64,000 nt of DNA, from contig JAGBNK010000017.1 in the NCBI GenBank assembly GCA_017634455.1, positions 123,625 through 187,624 of the forward strand. Reading direction: 5' to 3'. The position numbers were made by a program, and so were the translations under genes. Of the stretch, positions 45,159-52,684 are shown piece after piece (position 1 is the first letter of the stretch; every line of letters starts with the position of its first letter). Source of the stretch: Lachnospiraceae bacterium (GTDB taxonomy: Bacteria; Bacillota; Clostridia; Lachnospirales; Lachnospiraceae). The notes below the pieces were generated by a model that was not told the DNA's origin, made no database searches, and worked only from the letters and a program-made list of their open reading frames with translations.

Positions 45159-46415
45159 TTATTTCCTGTAATAATTTACAACCTTCTTTACACCCTCTAT
45201 AACACTATCTACATCACTATCAGTCATGGCAGGATATAGAGGTATACTTATTATACCCTTATAAATCTTCTCAGCTGCCGGACACAAGCCTCTCTTATAT
45301 CCAAGCTTCTGATAATAAGGGAACAGATATGTAGGAATATAATGTACATTACAGCATACATTCTCCGCTTTGAGAGCATCAAAAATCTGTCTTCTATCTA
45401 CACTTATCTTATCTAAATCCAGCTGAATAATATATAAATGTCTAGCCGTATCAGATTCCTCAATTTCTTTTTGAACAATTATCCCTTCAAAGTCCCTAAA
45501 TGCCTCATTATACTTATTTACAATCTCAGCTCTTCTATGCTTAAATGTCTCTAATTTATCAAGCTGACTTGTAATCAATGCAGCCTGAATATCCGTCATT
45601 CTATAGTTCAAGCCCAAATCCACCTGCTGATAATACCAGCTTCCAAGACTATCATCTCGAGCCTCTGCATCCAACATATAATCATCTGAAGTATCCATTA
45701 ATGATTGATCTCTGGTAATACCATGGGATCTAAACAATAGAAGCCTCTTATATAACTCATCATCATTGGTCATTATGGCTCCGCCTTCACCACCAGTAAC
45801 AGTCTTCACTGGGTGGAAGCTAAATGTAGTCATATCCGCAATACTTCCTACAGCTTGCCCCTTATACAAAGTTCCCAGAGAATGAGCTCCATCTTCGATT
45901 AGAATCAGGTTATGTTTCTGACAAATATCTCTAATCCTATCTAGCTCTACTGACTGCCCTGTAAAATCAACAGCTACAACCGCGCGAGTCCTCTCAGTAA
46001 TATGTGCCTCTATAGAATCAGGATCAATATTATAAGTATCCGGATTAACATCAGCAAACACAGGCTTAGCGCCCATGTATAAAGCACAATTTGCTGAAGC
46101 AGCAAATGTAAGAGGTGTAGTAATAACTTCATCACCAGCCTCTATCCCAGCAGCATAGCAAGCAGCATGAAGAGCTGCAGTACCATTTGCTACAGCAACA
46201 GCATACTTAGCTCCAGTAATCTGGCATAATTTATTTTCAAGCATGACAATAGCAGGCCCGCAAGTGAGATAGTCACTTTTCAGCACATCTACCACGGCCT
46301 GTATATCATCTTCATCAATATATTGGTGTCCATAATAAATAGGAGTCTCCCTTACAGGCTTTCCTCCATTTATTGCAAGTTCTTCCATGAATGAACCCCC
46401 ATTCTTTTTTATCAC
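45159..46415 (-). CDS. pseC: UDP-4-keto-6-deoxy-GlcNAc aminotransferase (PseC)
   Basis: A 418-residue DegT-family aminotransferase, the second step of pseudaminic acid synthesis. The PLP Lys is in FHPVKTVTGGEGG, with the acidic residue in LIEDGAHSLG. The start is taken as GTG at 46415, because AGGAGG is six bases upstream; ATG at 46388 with GGGGG upstream is the alternative and would remove nine residues. The Shine-Dalgarno sequence lies inside the hairpin 46419-46449. It follows pseB directly. Confidence 0.94.
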   Translation of the reverse strand: MIKKNGGSFMEELAINGGKPVRETPIYYGHQYIDEDDIQAVVDVLKSDYLTCGPAIVMLENKLCQITGAKYAVAVANGTAALHAACYAAGIEAGDEVITTPLTFAASANCALYMGAKPVFADVNPDTYNIDPDSIEAHITERTRAVVAVDFTGQSVELDRIRDICQKHNLILIEDGAHSLGTLYKGQAVGSIADMTTFSFHPVKTVTGGEGGAIMTNDDELYKRLLLFRSHGITRDQSLMDTSDDYMLDAEARDDSLGSWYYQQVDLGLNYRMTDIQAALITSQLDKLETFKHRRAEIVNKYNEAFRDFEGIIVQKEIEESDTARHLYIIQLDLDKISVDRRQIFDALKAENVCCNVHYIPTYLFPYYQKLGYKRGLCPAAEKIYKGIISIPLYPAMTDSDVDSVIEGVKKVVNYYRK

Positions 46416-46418
46416 TTA

Positions 46419-46449
46419 TAGCCTCCTTTACATGCAATAAAGAAGGCTA
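46419..46449 (-). promoter_or_regulatory. Hairpin covering the pseC ribosome binding site
   Basis: On the minus strand TAGCCTTCTTTA and TAAAGGAGGCTA pair over 12 bp (one G-T) around a seven-base loop. The 3' arm contains the AGGAGG of pseC, three bases or so from the GTG. There is no T run, so it is a translational rather than a termination element. Confidence 0.75.
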
Positions 46450-46455
46450 TTTTAA

Positions 46456-47451
46456 TTAATGCTTATCAATATCTGTTTTTAACAATCTCTGAATATCTTC
46501 CACCGATAACCATTCAGTATTTGTACCTGATGAATATTCAAATTCAGGTTCAACCAGTTTACCACCTGGAATCAGTTTACTATCACTCCACCAGTTGTAA
46601 TTAGGATATATGATAAAATGTTTATCATATTCATAGGTATGCATTGAATCCTCACGAGTCACCATAATCTCGTGTAGCTTCTCGCCTTCTCTAATTCCAA
46701 CCTCTGGCATCTCACATCCTGGAAGCATAGCCTGTGCTAAATCGGTTATCTTGAAGGAAGGAATCTTGGAAATGAAAGTTTCACCACCCCTCGCTTCCTC
46801 AAGAGCTTTGATAACAAGCTTCACGCCCTCATCAAGACTAATCCAGAATCTGGTCATGCGATAATCCGTAATCGGAAGAGACTTCTCGCCATTATCAATC
46901 TTTTTCTGGAAAAACGGAATAACAGAACCTCTGCTTCCTGCCACATTACCATATCTAACCACTGCAAATCGGGTGCCATCGTCACCGCTATAAGCATTTG
47001 CCGCACAGAACAGCTTGTCTGACACAAGCTTGGTTCCACCATAGAGATTAATTGGATTGACAGCTTTATCAGTAGACAATGCAACAACCTTTTTAACACC
47101 GGTTGCAAGAGCCGCATTAATCACATTCATAGCTCCATTTACATTTGTCTTGATAGCTTCGTTTGGATTATATTCACATGCCGGAACCTGCTTCAAAGCA
47201 GCTGCATGGATCACATAATCCACTCCCTTCATAGCCATCTTAAGTCTATCCTCGTCTCTCACATCGCCTATAAAATATCTCATTACATCTCTGTGAGCAG
47301 CATAATCATTATCCATCAGAAACTGCTTAAATTCATCACGAGAATAAATAATAACTTTCTTAGGCTTATAATTTTGTAACACATAATCTACAAAATGATG
47401 TCCGAAGGATCCCGTTCCTCCGGTAATTAGTATCGTTTTATTATTTAGCAT
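46456..47451 (-). CDS. pseB: UDP-GlcNAc 4,6-dehydratase, inverting (PseB)
   Basis: A 331-residue SDR enzyme that makes the 4-keto-6-deoxy intermediate from UDP-GlcNAc with C5 inversion. It shows ITGGTGSFG, the PseB/FlaA1-type YSRDEFKQ, AALKQVPACE, and STDKAVNPINLYGGTK, where the usual Tyr of YxxxK is in LYGGTK. Its start overlaps the end of MAF copy 2 by 11 bases. It heads the pathway order pseB, pseC, MAF, pseF, pseI. Confidence 0.95.
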   Translation of the reverse strand: MLNNKTILITGGTGSFGHHFVDYVLQNYKPKKVIIYSRDEFKQFLMDNDYAAHRDVMRYFIGDVRDEDRLKMAMKGVDYVIHAAALKQVPACEYNPNEAIKTNVNGAMNVINAALATGVKKVVALSTDKAVNPINLYGGTKLVSDKLFCAANAYSGDDGTRFAVVRYGNVAGSRGSVIPFFQKKIDNGEKSLPITDYRMTRFWISLDEGVKLVIKALEEARGGETFISKIPSFKITDLAQAMLPGCEMPEVGIREGEKLHEIMVTREDSMHTYEYDKHFIIYPNYNWWSDSKLIPGGKLVEPEFEYSSGTNTEWLSVEDIQRLLKTDIDKH

Positions 47452-49294
47452 CCTTTACCTCCGCCAATAAATTATTTCCAATTCCCATTTCTTCTTTTGC
47501 ACGCATCAATTTATCTGCAGCATCTAAATAAGTCTGATCCAATTTCTGTCCCATCTTCACCATCTGCAATACTTCATCATAAATATTATCTGACTTCTTT
47601 CGAAAATCATCTCTCAGTTCATATTCTCCTTGATTAGCATAAATTCTCAGCAAATAAACAGCAGGTGAATTCTCCATTTCATCATTAATTGCATATATTT
47701 CTTGAACTGTCTTTTTAAAGCTATTAGTGTTTTGTTTTCCTTTACGATTCAGCTTATCTAACTGCTCATATAAGCGAAGCTGCTGTTTTAATCTAATGCA
47801 TACATTTTGCACTTCATCAAAAGTATTCAAAAATCGTTTTTTTGCATCCTTTTGTTCATCTGGCTTCAAAATATATTCTGCATCTCCTATAACTGAAGCA
47901 AAATCAATCATCTCGCCTTTACAATTTTGCTCTAGCGCATTCTGTAAAGTCATGTTTTTTGCCCCCTTTATTAACGCTCCACCTTCTGTTGCATCTATTA
48001 TATTTAATTCTGGATATTTCTCTATCTGTTCCTCATACCAAGCCTTATAAACACACATGTTACCTTCTGTAAGGACTTTATCCCCATTAACGCCATCAAC
48101 ATAGAAATACTTCCCAGATTTTATGCCTTCTTCCATATCTATTTCAGATTTAGTTGCCTTGGCATGCATTTGCTTATTAGGATATGCCAAATCCTGGCCT
48201 ATCATTATAATTGTGGAAAACCCAAGATTTCTTGCCACTGAAAATGCTGTATTTGCAACAGTCCCACCTGTTACAATTGCGCCTAAGTCTTTTCCATATT
48301 TTTCATAAAGACTTCTTTCATATTCACCCATATCAGACGAATAAAAACGACGGCCTTTATGTAACTTTATTATCTCATAATTTGTATGCACATGTGTAAT
48401 CATTGGTATATTTTGACCATACTCATTTTCAAAATAAACCGAAGGCTTTATCGGATCAACCGAAGCAATCAAATCAGGTCTTATTTCATGTTCTAACATT
48501 GTCGGAATTGCCGAGTCTACACATATTATAAACACCTTATCTCTATGGGCTTTTAACCTCTCAATATTTAAATCAAGAGAAGGGCCTGCCGCAACAACAA
48601 CTGCAGGAATCCCTGTTAATTTCTGAGAACAAAATGATGCAATCAACTGATTAATACTTGCTTGTTCTATAGAATCATTCAGAGCGTATAGATAACACTT
48701 TCCTCTCACTTCTTCAGAAGCAATCAACGTATTCACAGTAACTGTATCATATATTTCAGCCATTTGAATCTGTCCAATAAAGAAACTATAATCTTCTGCA
48801 TAATTCTTAATGTAATTTGGAATTACAGCTGTTCGACATTCAAAACCATTTTGATAATCAATTCTCTCATCAACAATGGAACATAAATCCTTTTTTCGAT
48901 TCTTTCCAACAACCCAAATTATGTTATCTTTATTAAATAAACCTGATAAATCATATTGATACATCTGCTGTAACAATATCTTCTCTTCAGGTTCATATAC
49001 TACAATCATATCTCTATCAGGGGAATTAGCCAACTGTTCAATATAACGATAATCTCCCATTCCAAACACAAAAATATCAGTTTGATTTGCTATGTCAGAA
49101 AACTGATCACACCAAACTGCAATTGGCAATTCCATATCCACCTGACTCTGTAACTGCCAGGTATTCTTTTCACCATCTATTAATACTAGTTTGTCTTCCT
49201 CTAATGAGAAATCCAAATTTTCATTTTCAAATTCAAGATTCAAGCAATGCTTTTCTAGTAAACTTTTGTTCTTCTCAAATACACTTCTTATCAT
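47441..49294 (-). CDS. Motility-associated-factor (DUF115) flagellin glycosyltransferase, copy 2
   Basis: A 617-residue MAF/DUF115 protein, longer and divergent from copy 1. The core is VVVAAGPSLDLNIERLK, then IASVDPIKPS and IVTGGTVANTAFSVA. The N-terminal region (1-210) has the VFGMGDYRYI and VVYEPEEKI pattern found in many MAF proteins. Its ATG overlaps the stop of the small helical protein by four bases, and pseB overlaps its end by 11. Two MAFs with different N-termini may act on different flagellins or add different sugars. Confidence 0.9.
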   Translation of the reverse strand: MIRSVFEKNKSLLEKHCLNLEFENENLDFSLEEDKLVLIDGEKNTWQLQSQVDMELPIAVWCDQFSDIANQTDIFVFGMGDYRYIEQLANSPDRDMIVVYEPEEKILLQQMYQYDLSGLFNKDNIIWVVGKNRKKDLCSIVDERIDYQNGFECRTAVIPNYIKNYAEDYSFFIGQIQMAEIYDTVTVNTLIASEEVRGKCYLYALNDSIEQASINQLIASFCSQKLTGIPAVVVAAGPSLDLNIERLKAHRDKVFIICVDSAIPTMLEHEIRPDLIASVDPIKPSVYFENEYGQNIPMITHVHTNYEIIKLHKGRRFYSSDMGEYERSLYEKYGKDLGAIVTGGTVANTAFSVARNLGFSTIIMIGQDLAYPNKQMHAKATKSEIDMEEGIKSGKYFYVDGVNGDKVLTEGNMCVYKAWYEEQIEKYPELNIIDATEGGALIKGAKNMTLQNALEQNCKGEMIDFASVIGDAEYILKPDEQKDAKKRFLNTFDEVQNVCIRLKQQLRLYEQLDKLNRKGKQNTNSFKKTVQEIYAINDEMENSPAVYLLRIYANQGEYELRDDFRKKSDNIYDEVLQMVKMGQKLDQTYLDAADKLMRAKEEMGIGNNLLAEVKDAK

Positions 49295-49602
49295 ACTGCT
49301 TTTATCTCACCCATCACTTCCTCGAAAATCATCAAGATTTCTCTCCACTCATAGTATAAATTATCTGCCAGTAAATAGTCATCTTTTTTTGAAATCGCTG
49401 CTAACATATTTTTAGATGCAGCCGACACAAATTCCATAGGGAAATCAATTCCAACAGCTTTCATTTCATCTAAATGTGCAGTAATCTCATTTACAATATA
49501 ATCAACACACGCAGACAACAACTCAATATCTGCACCTTTTCCTTGCCACAGTTGAGTTGTAATCATTTCTATATTTTCCTTGGTTTCCTTCAACGACTCC
49601 AT
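49291..49602 (-). CDS. Small helical protein of the flagellin-glycosylation operon
   Basis: A 103-residue protein that I do not recognise. It is predicted to be almost entirely alpha-helical with a mixed acidic surface and no membrane segment, in the style of a FliS- or FlgN-like export chaperone, though it matches neither clearly. AGGAGAG precedes the ATG, and its stop overlaps the MAF start (ATGA). Its position between flagellin and MAF suggests it assists the glycosyltransferase or holds flagellin for glycosylation before export. Confidence 0.75.
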   Translation of the reverse strand: MESLKETKENIEMITTQLWQGKGADIELLSACVDYIVNEITAHLDEMKAVGIDFPMEFVSAASKNMLAAISKKDDYLLADNLYYEWREILMIFEEVMGEIKAV

Positions 49603-49616
49603 TTTCTCTCCTATTA

Positions 49617-49645
49617 AATAAAACCGCTCTACCGAGATAGAGCGG
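49617..49645 (-). terminator. Flagellin A terminator
   Basis: On the minus strand CCGCTCTAT/GTAGAGCGG forms a 9-bp stem with one mismatch or wobble and a short loop, followed by TTTTATTT. It separates the flagellin gene from the glycosylation operon, which may partly depend on read-through. Confidence 0.85.
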
Positions 49646-49668
49646 CTTTACATATTCTATATATTATA

Positions 49669-50478
49669 TTACTGAAGCAGAGATAAAACTCCCTGTGTTG
49701 ACTGATTTGCCTGAGCAAGCATTGACTGACCAGCCTGAGTAAGAATATTATTCTTGCTGTACTTAACCATCTCGTCAGCCATATCTGTATCACGGATACG
49801 AGACTCAGCTGCTGTCACATTCTCCACTACATTATCCAAGTTATCAATAGTATGCTCCAAACGGTTCTGCATAGCACCAAATCTAGAACGTGTATCAGAT
49901 ACAATCTGAATTGCTGATTTTACGTTTGAAATCAATGACTTCGCAGCACTCGTTGAAGCTACACTAATTAATAAATTAGCCACAGATGTAGCAATGTTTG
50001 CACCTGTTACGGTAATTGTAGCTGCGGAAACATTTTCATATCCGGCAAAGATAGCAATACTGCTGCCCTTAAGCAAGTTCTTTCCATTAAAGTCTGTAGT
50101 ATTACCTACACGAGCGATTTCTGCCTTTAACTGCTTAACCTCTTCATTAATAGCAGAAATATCTTTTGTAGCGTTTGTTCCGTTAGCCGCCTGAACTGCC
50201 AACTCATTAGCTCTCTGTAGCATTGAATGAACTTCATTCAATGCACCTTCAGCTGTCTGCACTGCTGAAATACCATCCTGTGCATTTGTAGAAGCTCGAT
50301 CCAAACCTCTAATCTGACGACGCATCTTCTCAGAAATTGAAAGTCCTGCTGCATCATCTGCTGCACGGTTAATTCTATAACCAGAAGAAAGCTTTTCTGT
50401 GCTCTTTGTCTGCTGTCCTGCAGTAATGTTTAAAACTCGGCTGGCATTTGCTGCCTGCATATTGTGCTGTACTACCAT
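49669..50478 (-). CDS. fliC: Flagellin A
   Basis: A 269-residue flagellin. N- and C-terminal D0/D1 segments are typical (LSSGYRINRAADDAAG and the LTQAGQSMLAQANQ end), and only a short Ser/Thr/Ala-rich centre (about 150-185) replaces D2/D3, so this is near the minimum size. Central Ser and Thr are the likely O-glycosylation sites. GGAGG precedes the ATG in MVVQHNMQAANAS. It has its own SigD promoter (50627-50653), a 5' leader of about 140 bases with a CsrA-type hairpin and a terminator. Confidence 0.97.
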   Translation of the reverse strand: MVVQHNMQAANASRVLNITAGQQTKSTEKLSSGYRINRAADDAAGLSISEKMRRQIRGLDRASTNAQDGISAVQTAEGALNEVHSMLQRANELAVQAANGTNATKDISAINEEVKQLKAEIARVGNTTDFNGKNLLKGSSIAIFAGYENVSAATITVTGANIATSVANLLISVASTSAAKSLISNVKSAIQIVSDTRSRFGAMQNRLEHTIDNLDNVVENVTAAESRIRDTDMADEMVKYSKNNILTQAGQSMLAQANQSTQGVLSLLQ

Positions 50479-50558
50479 AATTTTGTTCCTCCATGAAATA
50501 AAAGAATCACATTTATTTCTTTTCTAAAAAAATATTGTTATTAAATCCTTATAAATTG

Positions 50559-50597
50559 AGAAGTATCTGACACCGGTTATCATTATGTGATACTTCT
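50559..50597 (-). repeat. Second hairpin in the flagellin A leader
   Basis: AGAAGTATC (50559-50567) pairs with GATACTTCT (50589-50597) over nine perfect bases. It lies between the 5' hairpin and the ribosome binding site. The rest of 50479-50781 contains the promoter and the flagellin B terminator; I see no gene there. Confidence 0.7.
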
Positions 50598-50619
50598 GTA
50601 AGCATATCCTTTGCTTTAC
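50598..50619 (-). promoter_or_regulatory. Candidate CsrA-binding hairpin in the flagellin A leader
   Basis: On the minus strand GTAA(A)GCA pairs with TGCTTAC and presents AAGGATA in the loop, the GGA-in-loop arrangement bound by CsrA. It begins almost at the expected transcript 5' end. A further AAGGAT (about 50541-50546) and ATGGAGG at the ribosome binding site are additional GGA sites. Confidence 0.6.
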
Positions 50620-50626
50620 ACTGAAT

Positions 50627-50653
50627 ATATCGGACTGTTTTCCAATCCCTTAA
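50627..50653 (-). promoter_or_regulatory. SigD (sigma-28) promoter of flagellin A
   Basis: On the minus strand TTAA (50653-50650), then 15 bases, then TCCGATAT (50634-50627), preceded by GGGG. It matches the SigD pattern TAAA-N15-GCCGATAA and the two other flagellar promoters in the window. Confidence 0.8.
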
Positions 50654-50704
50654 CCCCTATTTTAAAAATTTTACTAAAATTTCTAAAAATATCTATTTTT
50701 ACGC

Positions 50705-50735
50705 AAAAATAAGGGCCATGAAAATCATGACCCTT
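50705..50735 (-). terminator. Flagellin B terminator
   Basis: AAGGGTCATG and CATGGCCCTT (minus strand) pair around a five-base loop, followed by ATTTTT. It ends the flagellin B transcript before the flagellin A promoter. Confidence 0.85.
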
Positions 50736-50781
50736 AATAAAGCATTGTGTACGAATACTTTTAATCTAGTAATCTTATTGA

Positions 50782-51591
50782 TTACTGAAGAAGTGATAAT
50801 ACTCCCTGTGTTGACTGATTTGCCTGAGCAAGCATTGACTGGCCAGCCTGAGTAAGAATGTTGTTCTTGCTGTACTTAACCATCTCATCAGCCATATCTG
50901 TATCACGGATACGAGACTCAGCTGCTGTAACGTTCTCAACTACATTGTCCAAGTTGTCGATTGTATGCTCTAATCTGTTCTGCATAGCACCGAACTTAGA
51001 ACGAGTATCAGATACTGTCTGGATAGCCGCCTTAACATTAGAAATTAATGCCTTAGCTGAAGCAGCACTTGAAACCTCTGTAAGTTTGGAAGCAACGCTA
51101 GTAGCGATATTCTTTCCAGTTATAGTGATTGTAGCTGCTGTTACATTTTCATATCCAGCAAAAATAGCAATGCTACTACCCTTAAGTAAGTTCTTTCCGT
51201 TGAAATCTGTAGTATTACCTACACGTTCAATTTCTGCTTTCAACTGCTTAACTTCTTCGTTAATAGCTGAAATATCCTTTGTAGCGTTTGTTCCGTTAGC
51301 TGCCTGAACTGCCAACTCATTTGCTCTCTGAAGCATTGAATGAACTTCTGTTAAAGCACCTTCAGCTGTCTGTACTGCTGAGATACCATCCTGAGCATTT
51401 GTAGAAGCTCTGTCAAGACCTCTGATCTGACGTCTCATCTTCTCAGAAATTGAAAGACCTGCTGCATCATCTGCTGCACGGTTGATTCTGTATCCTGAAG
51501 ATAACTTCTCTGTGCTCTTTGACTGCTGAGTTGCTGTTACATTAAGTACGCGGCTAGCATTCATAGCCTGCATGTTGTGTTGTACTACCAT
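50782..51591 (-). CDS. fliC: Flagellin B
   Basis: A 269-residue flagellin, the same length as flagellin A and nearly identical outside the central region (about 150-185). Differences in the conserved parts are mostly in third codon positions, so the two are diverged paralogues, not a recent duplication. The true start is ATG at 51591 with AAGGAGG nine bases upstream; the in-frame extension to 51624 runs into the CsrA-type hairpin. A SigD promoter at 51735, about 135 bases of structured leader and a terminator form a complete monocistronic unit. Confidence 0.97.
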   Translation of the reverse strand: MVVQHNMQAMNASRVLNVTATQQSKSTEKLSSGYRINRAADDAAGLSISEKMRRQIRGLDRASTNAQDGISAVQTAEGALTEVHSMLQRANELAVQAANGTNATKDISAINEEVKQLKAEIERVGNTTDFNGKNLLKGSSIAIFAGYENVTAATITITGKNIATSVASKLTEVSSAASAKALISNVKAAIQTVSDTRSKFGAMQNRLEHTIDNLDNVVENVTAAESRIRDTDMADEMVKYSKNNILTQAGQSMLAQANQSTQGVLSLLQ

Positions 51592-51617
51592 AATTTTTTC
51601 CTCCTTGAAAATCACAT

Positions 51618-51633
51618 CTGTCATCCTTGACAG
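51618..51633 (-). promoter_or_regulatory. Candidate CsrA-binding hairpin in the flagellin B leader
   Basis: On the minus strand CTGTC-AAGGAT-GACAG is a perfect 5-bp stem with GGA in a six-base loop. It lies 16 bases before AAGGAGG of the ribosome binding site, a second GGA site, matching the two-site CsrA layout described for Bacillus hag. Confidence 0.7.
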
Positions 51634-51662
51634 CGGTTATAAATTAATAAAATGATTTGTTG

Positions 51663-51722
51663 AAGGTTTATCGCCCTGGCCGTACACCCCAGACTCTAAA
51701 CCTTTGGGCAAGTCATCTTGCC
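51663..51722 (-). repeat. Two stacked hairpins at the 5' end of the flagellin B leader
   Basis: On the minus strand GGCAAG-ATGA-CTTGCC (51722-51707) is followed by a longer stem, AAGGTTTA with TAAACCTT (51704-51697 and 51670-51663), whose interior contains CTGG/CCAG. These begin within a few bases of the expected transcript start and probably protect the mRNA or fold for regulation. Confidence 0.65.
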
Positions 51723-51734
51723 TTTGTAATTTAT

Positions 51735-51761
51735 ATATCGGACGCATTCTCCGATACTTTA
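51735..51761 (-). promoter_or_regulatory. SigD (sigma-28) promoter of flagellin B
   Basis: On the minus strand TAAA (51761-51758), 15 bases, then TCCGATAT (51742-51735). This is the best SigD match in the window. Confidence 0.85.
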
Positions 51762-51786
51762 TAGCCAAAAATAAATTTTTTTAAAT

Positions 51787-52266
51787 TTATTTTGTACTAT
51801 CAAAAAATTGTGGATCTACATGAGCCAGATTCATCATATTCCTATAATAGGTAGTAGCTGCCTGGTTACTCTGTCTGATTTCCTTCACATGAGATTTCAC
51901 ACTCTGAAATCTATCTCTGGCTAAATCCTTGTTTCTCTTTTCTAGAGACTGTATATTGACACTGCAATCTGTAATATCTCTAATCAAGTCCTGCATATGA
52001 GCTATATTAGAAGCATACCTTTCACGATTGTTCTCCAGTTCCACACGAACTTTGGCAAATATCTCCTCAAAGCCAGCATCTATTTTCTCTATGTGATCAA
52101 TTAGCGCCTGCTTCTTGTCCATATTTTCTTCAAGCATCTCTGGTCCTGCATCTTCATCCTGCAGAATCATCGCCTGTTCTCTACAGAGAATCTGGAGCTG
52201 CTTCAATATATCCACTTTCTTCTCGAGACTATCCTCCAGCATCTGAATATAATTGTGTTCTATCAT
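51787..52266 (-). CDS. FlgN-like flagellar export chaperone
   Basis: A 159-residue, fully helical protein with long heptad stretches (DSLEKKVDILKQLQ, EENMDKKQALIDHIEKID), the pattern of FlgN, which keeps hook-associated proteins FlgK and FlgL unfolded for export. The ATG at 52266 has AGGAG seven bases upstream; an extension to 52287 overlaps fliS. It is the last gene of the flaG-fliD-fliS unit. FlgN family proteins are weakly conserved, so the name rests on length, helicity and context. Confidence 0.8.
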   Translation of the reverse strand: MIEHNYIQMLEDSLEKKVDILKQLQILCREQAMILQDEDAGPEMLEENMDKKQALIDHIEKIDAGFEEIFAKVRVELENNRERYASNIAHMQDLIRDITDCSVNIQSLEKRNKDLARDRFQSVKSHVKEIRQSNQAATTYYRNMMNLAHVDPQFFDSTK

Positions 52267-52276
52267 ATCGCTACTC

Positions 52277-52663
52277 CTAAGATACACTTCCTCGTTTGTT
52301 CAAATCCATTACTTCTTTCCATGTATCTCTCATGGTTCGCATATGCTTCAATGCTTCCTCCAACTTCGGAATGTCTTTCTTCACATTTCCCTGAAGCAAG
52401 CACCAACCTATGTATTCATATACATTGTCAAAATCCTTGGCAACTTCGTATTTCATATCAAGAGTACCACGAAGTTCTGCTATAATTCTCTCTGCCTTCT
52501 GAATATTGGTATTCGCCTTTGGTATATCTTTTTTCTCAATTGCCACAATTCCAATATTAGTAAATTTAATAGCTCCCTCGTATAACATTAATGTAAGCTC
52601 TGCCGGTGAAGCTGTCAATATTTTGTTTTTAGCATATGCATCATATCCGCCATTCATAGCCAT
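52277..52663 (-). CDS. fliS: Flagellar export chaperone FliS
   Basis: A 128-residue FliS, which binds the C-terminus of flagellin in the cytosol. It shows the N-terminal AYAKNKILTASPAELTLMLYEGAIKF typical of the family, in two adjacent parts, and the C-terminal helices with MRDTWKEVM. It follows fliD by 21 bases and precedes the FlgN-like gene by ten. Confidence 0.95.
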   Translation of the reverse strand: MAMNGGYDAYAKNKILTASPAELTLMLYEGAIKFTNIGIVAIEKKDIPKANTNIQKAERIIAELRGTLDMKYEVAKDFDNVYEYIGWCLLQGNVKKDIPKLEEALKHMRTMRDTWKEVMDLNKRGSVS

Positions 52664-52684
52664 ATGATTATTCCTCCTAGTTCA

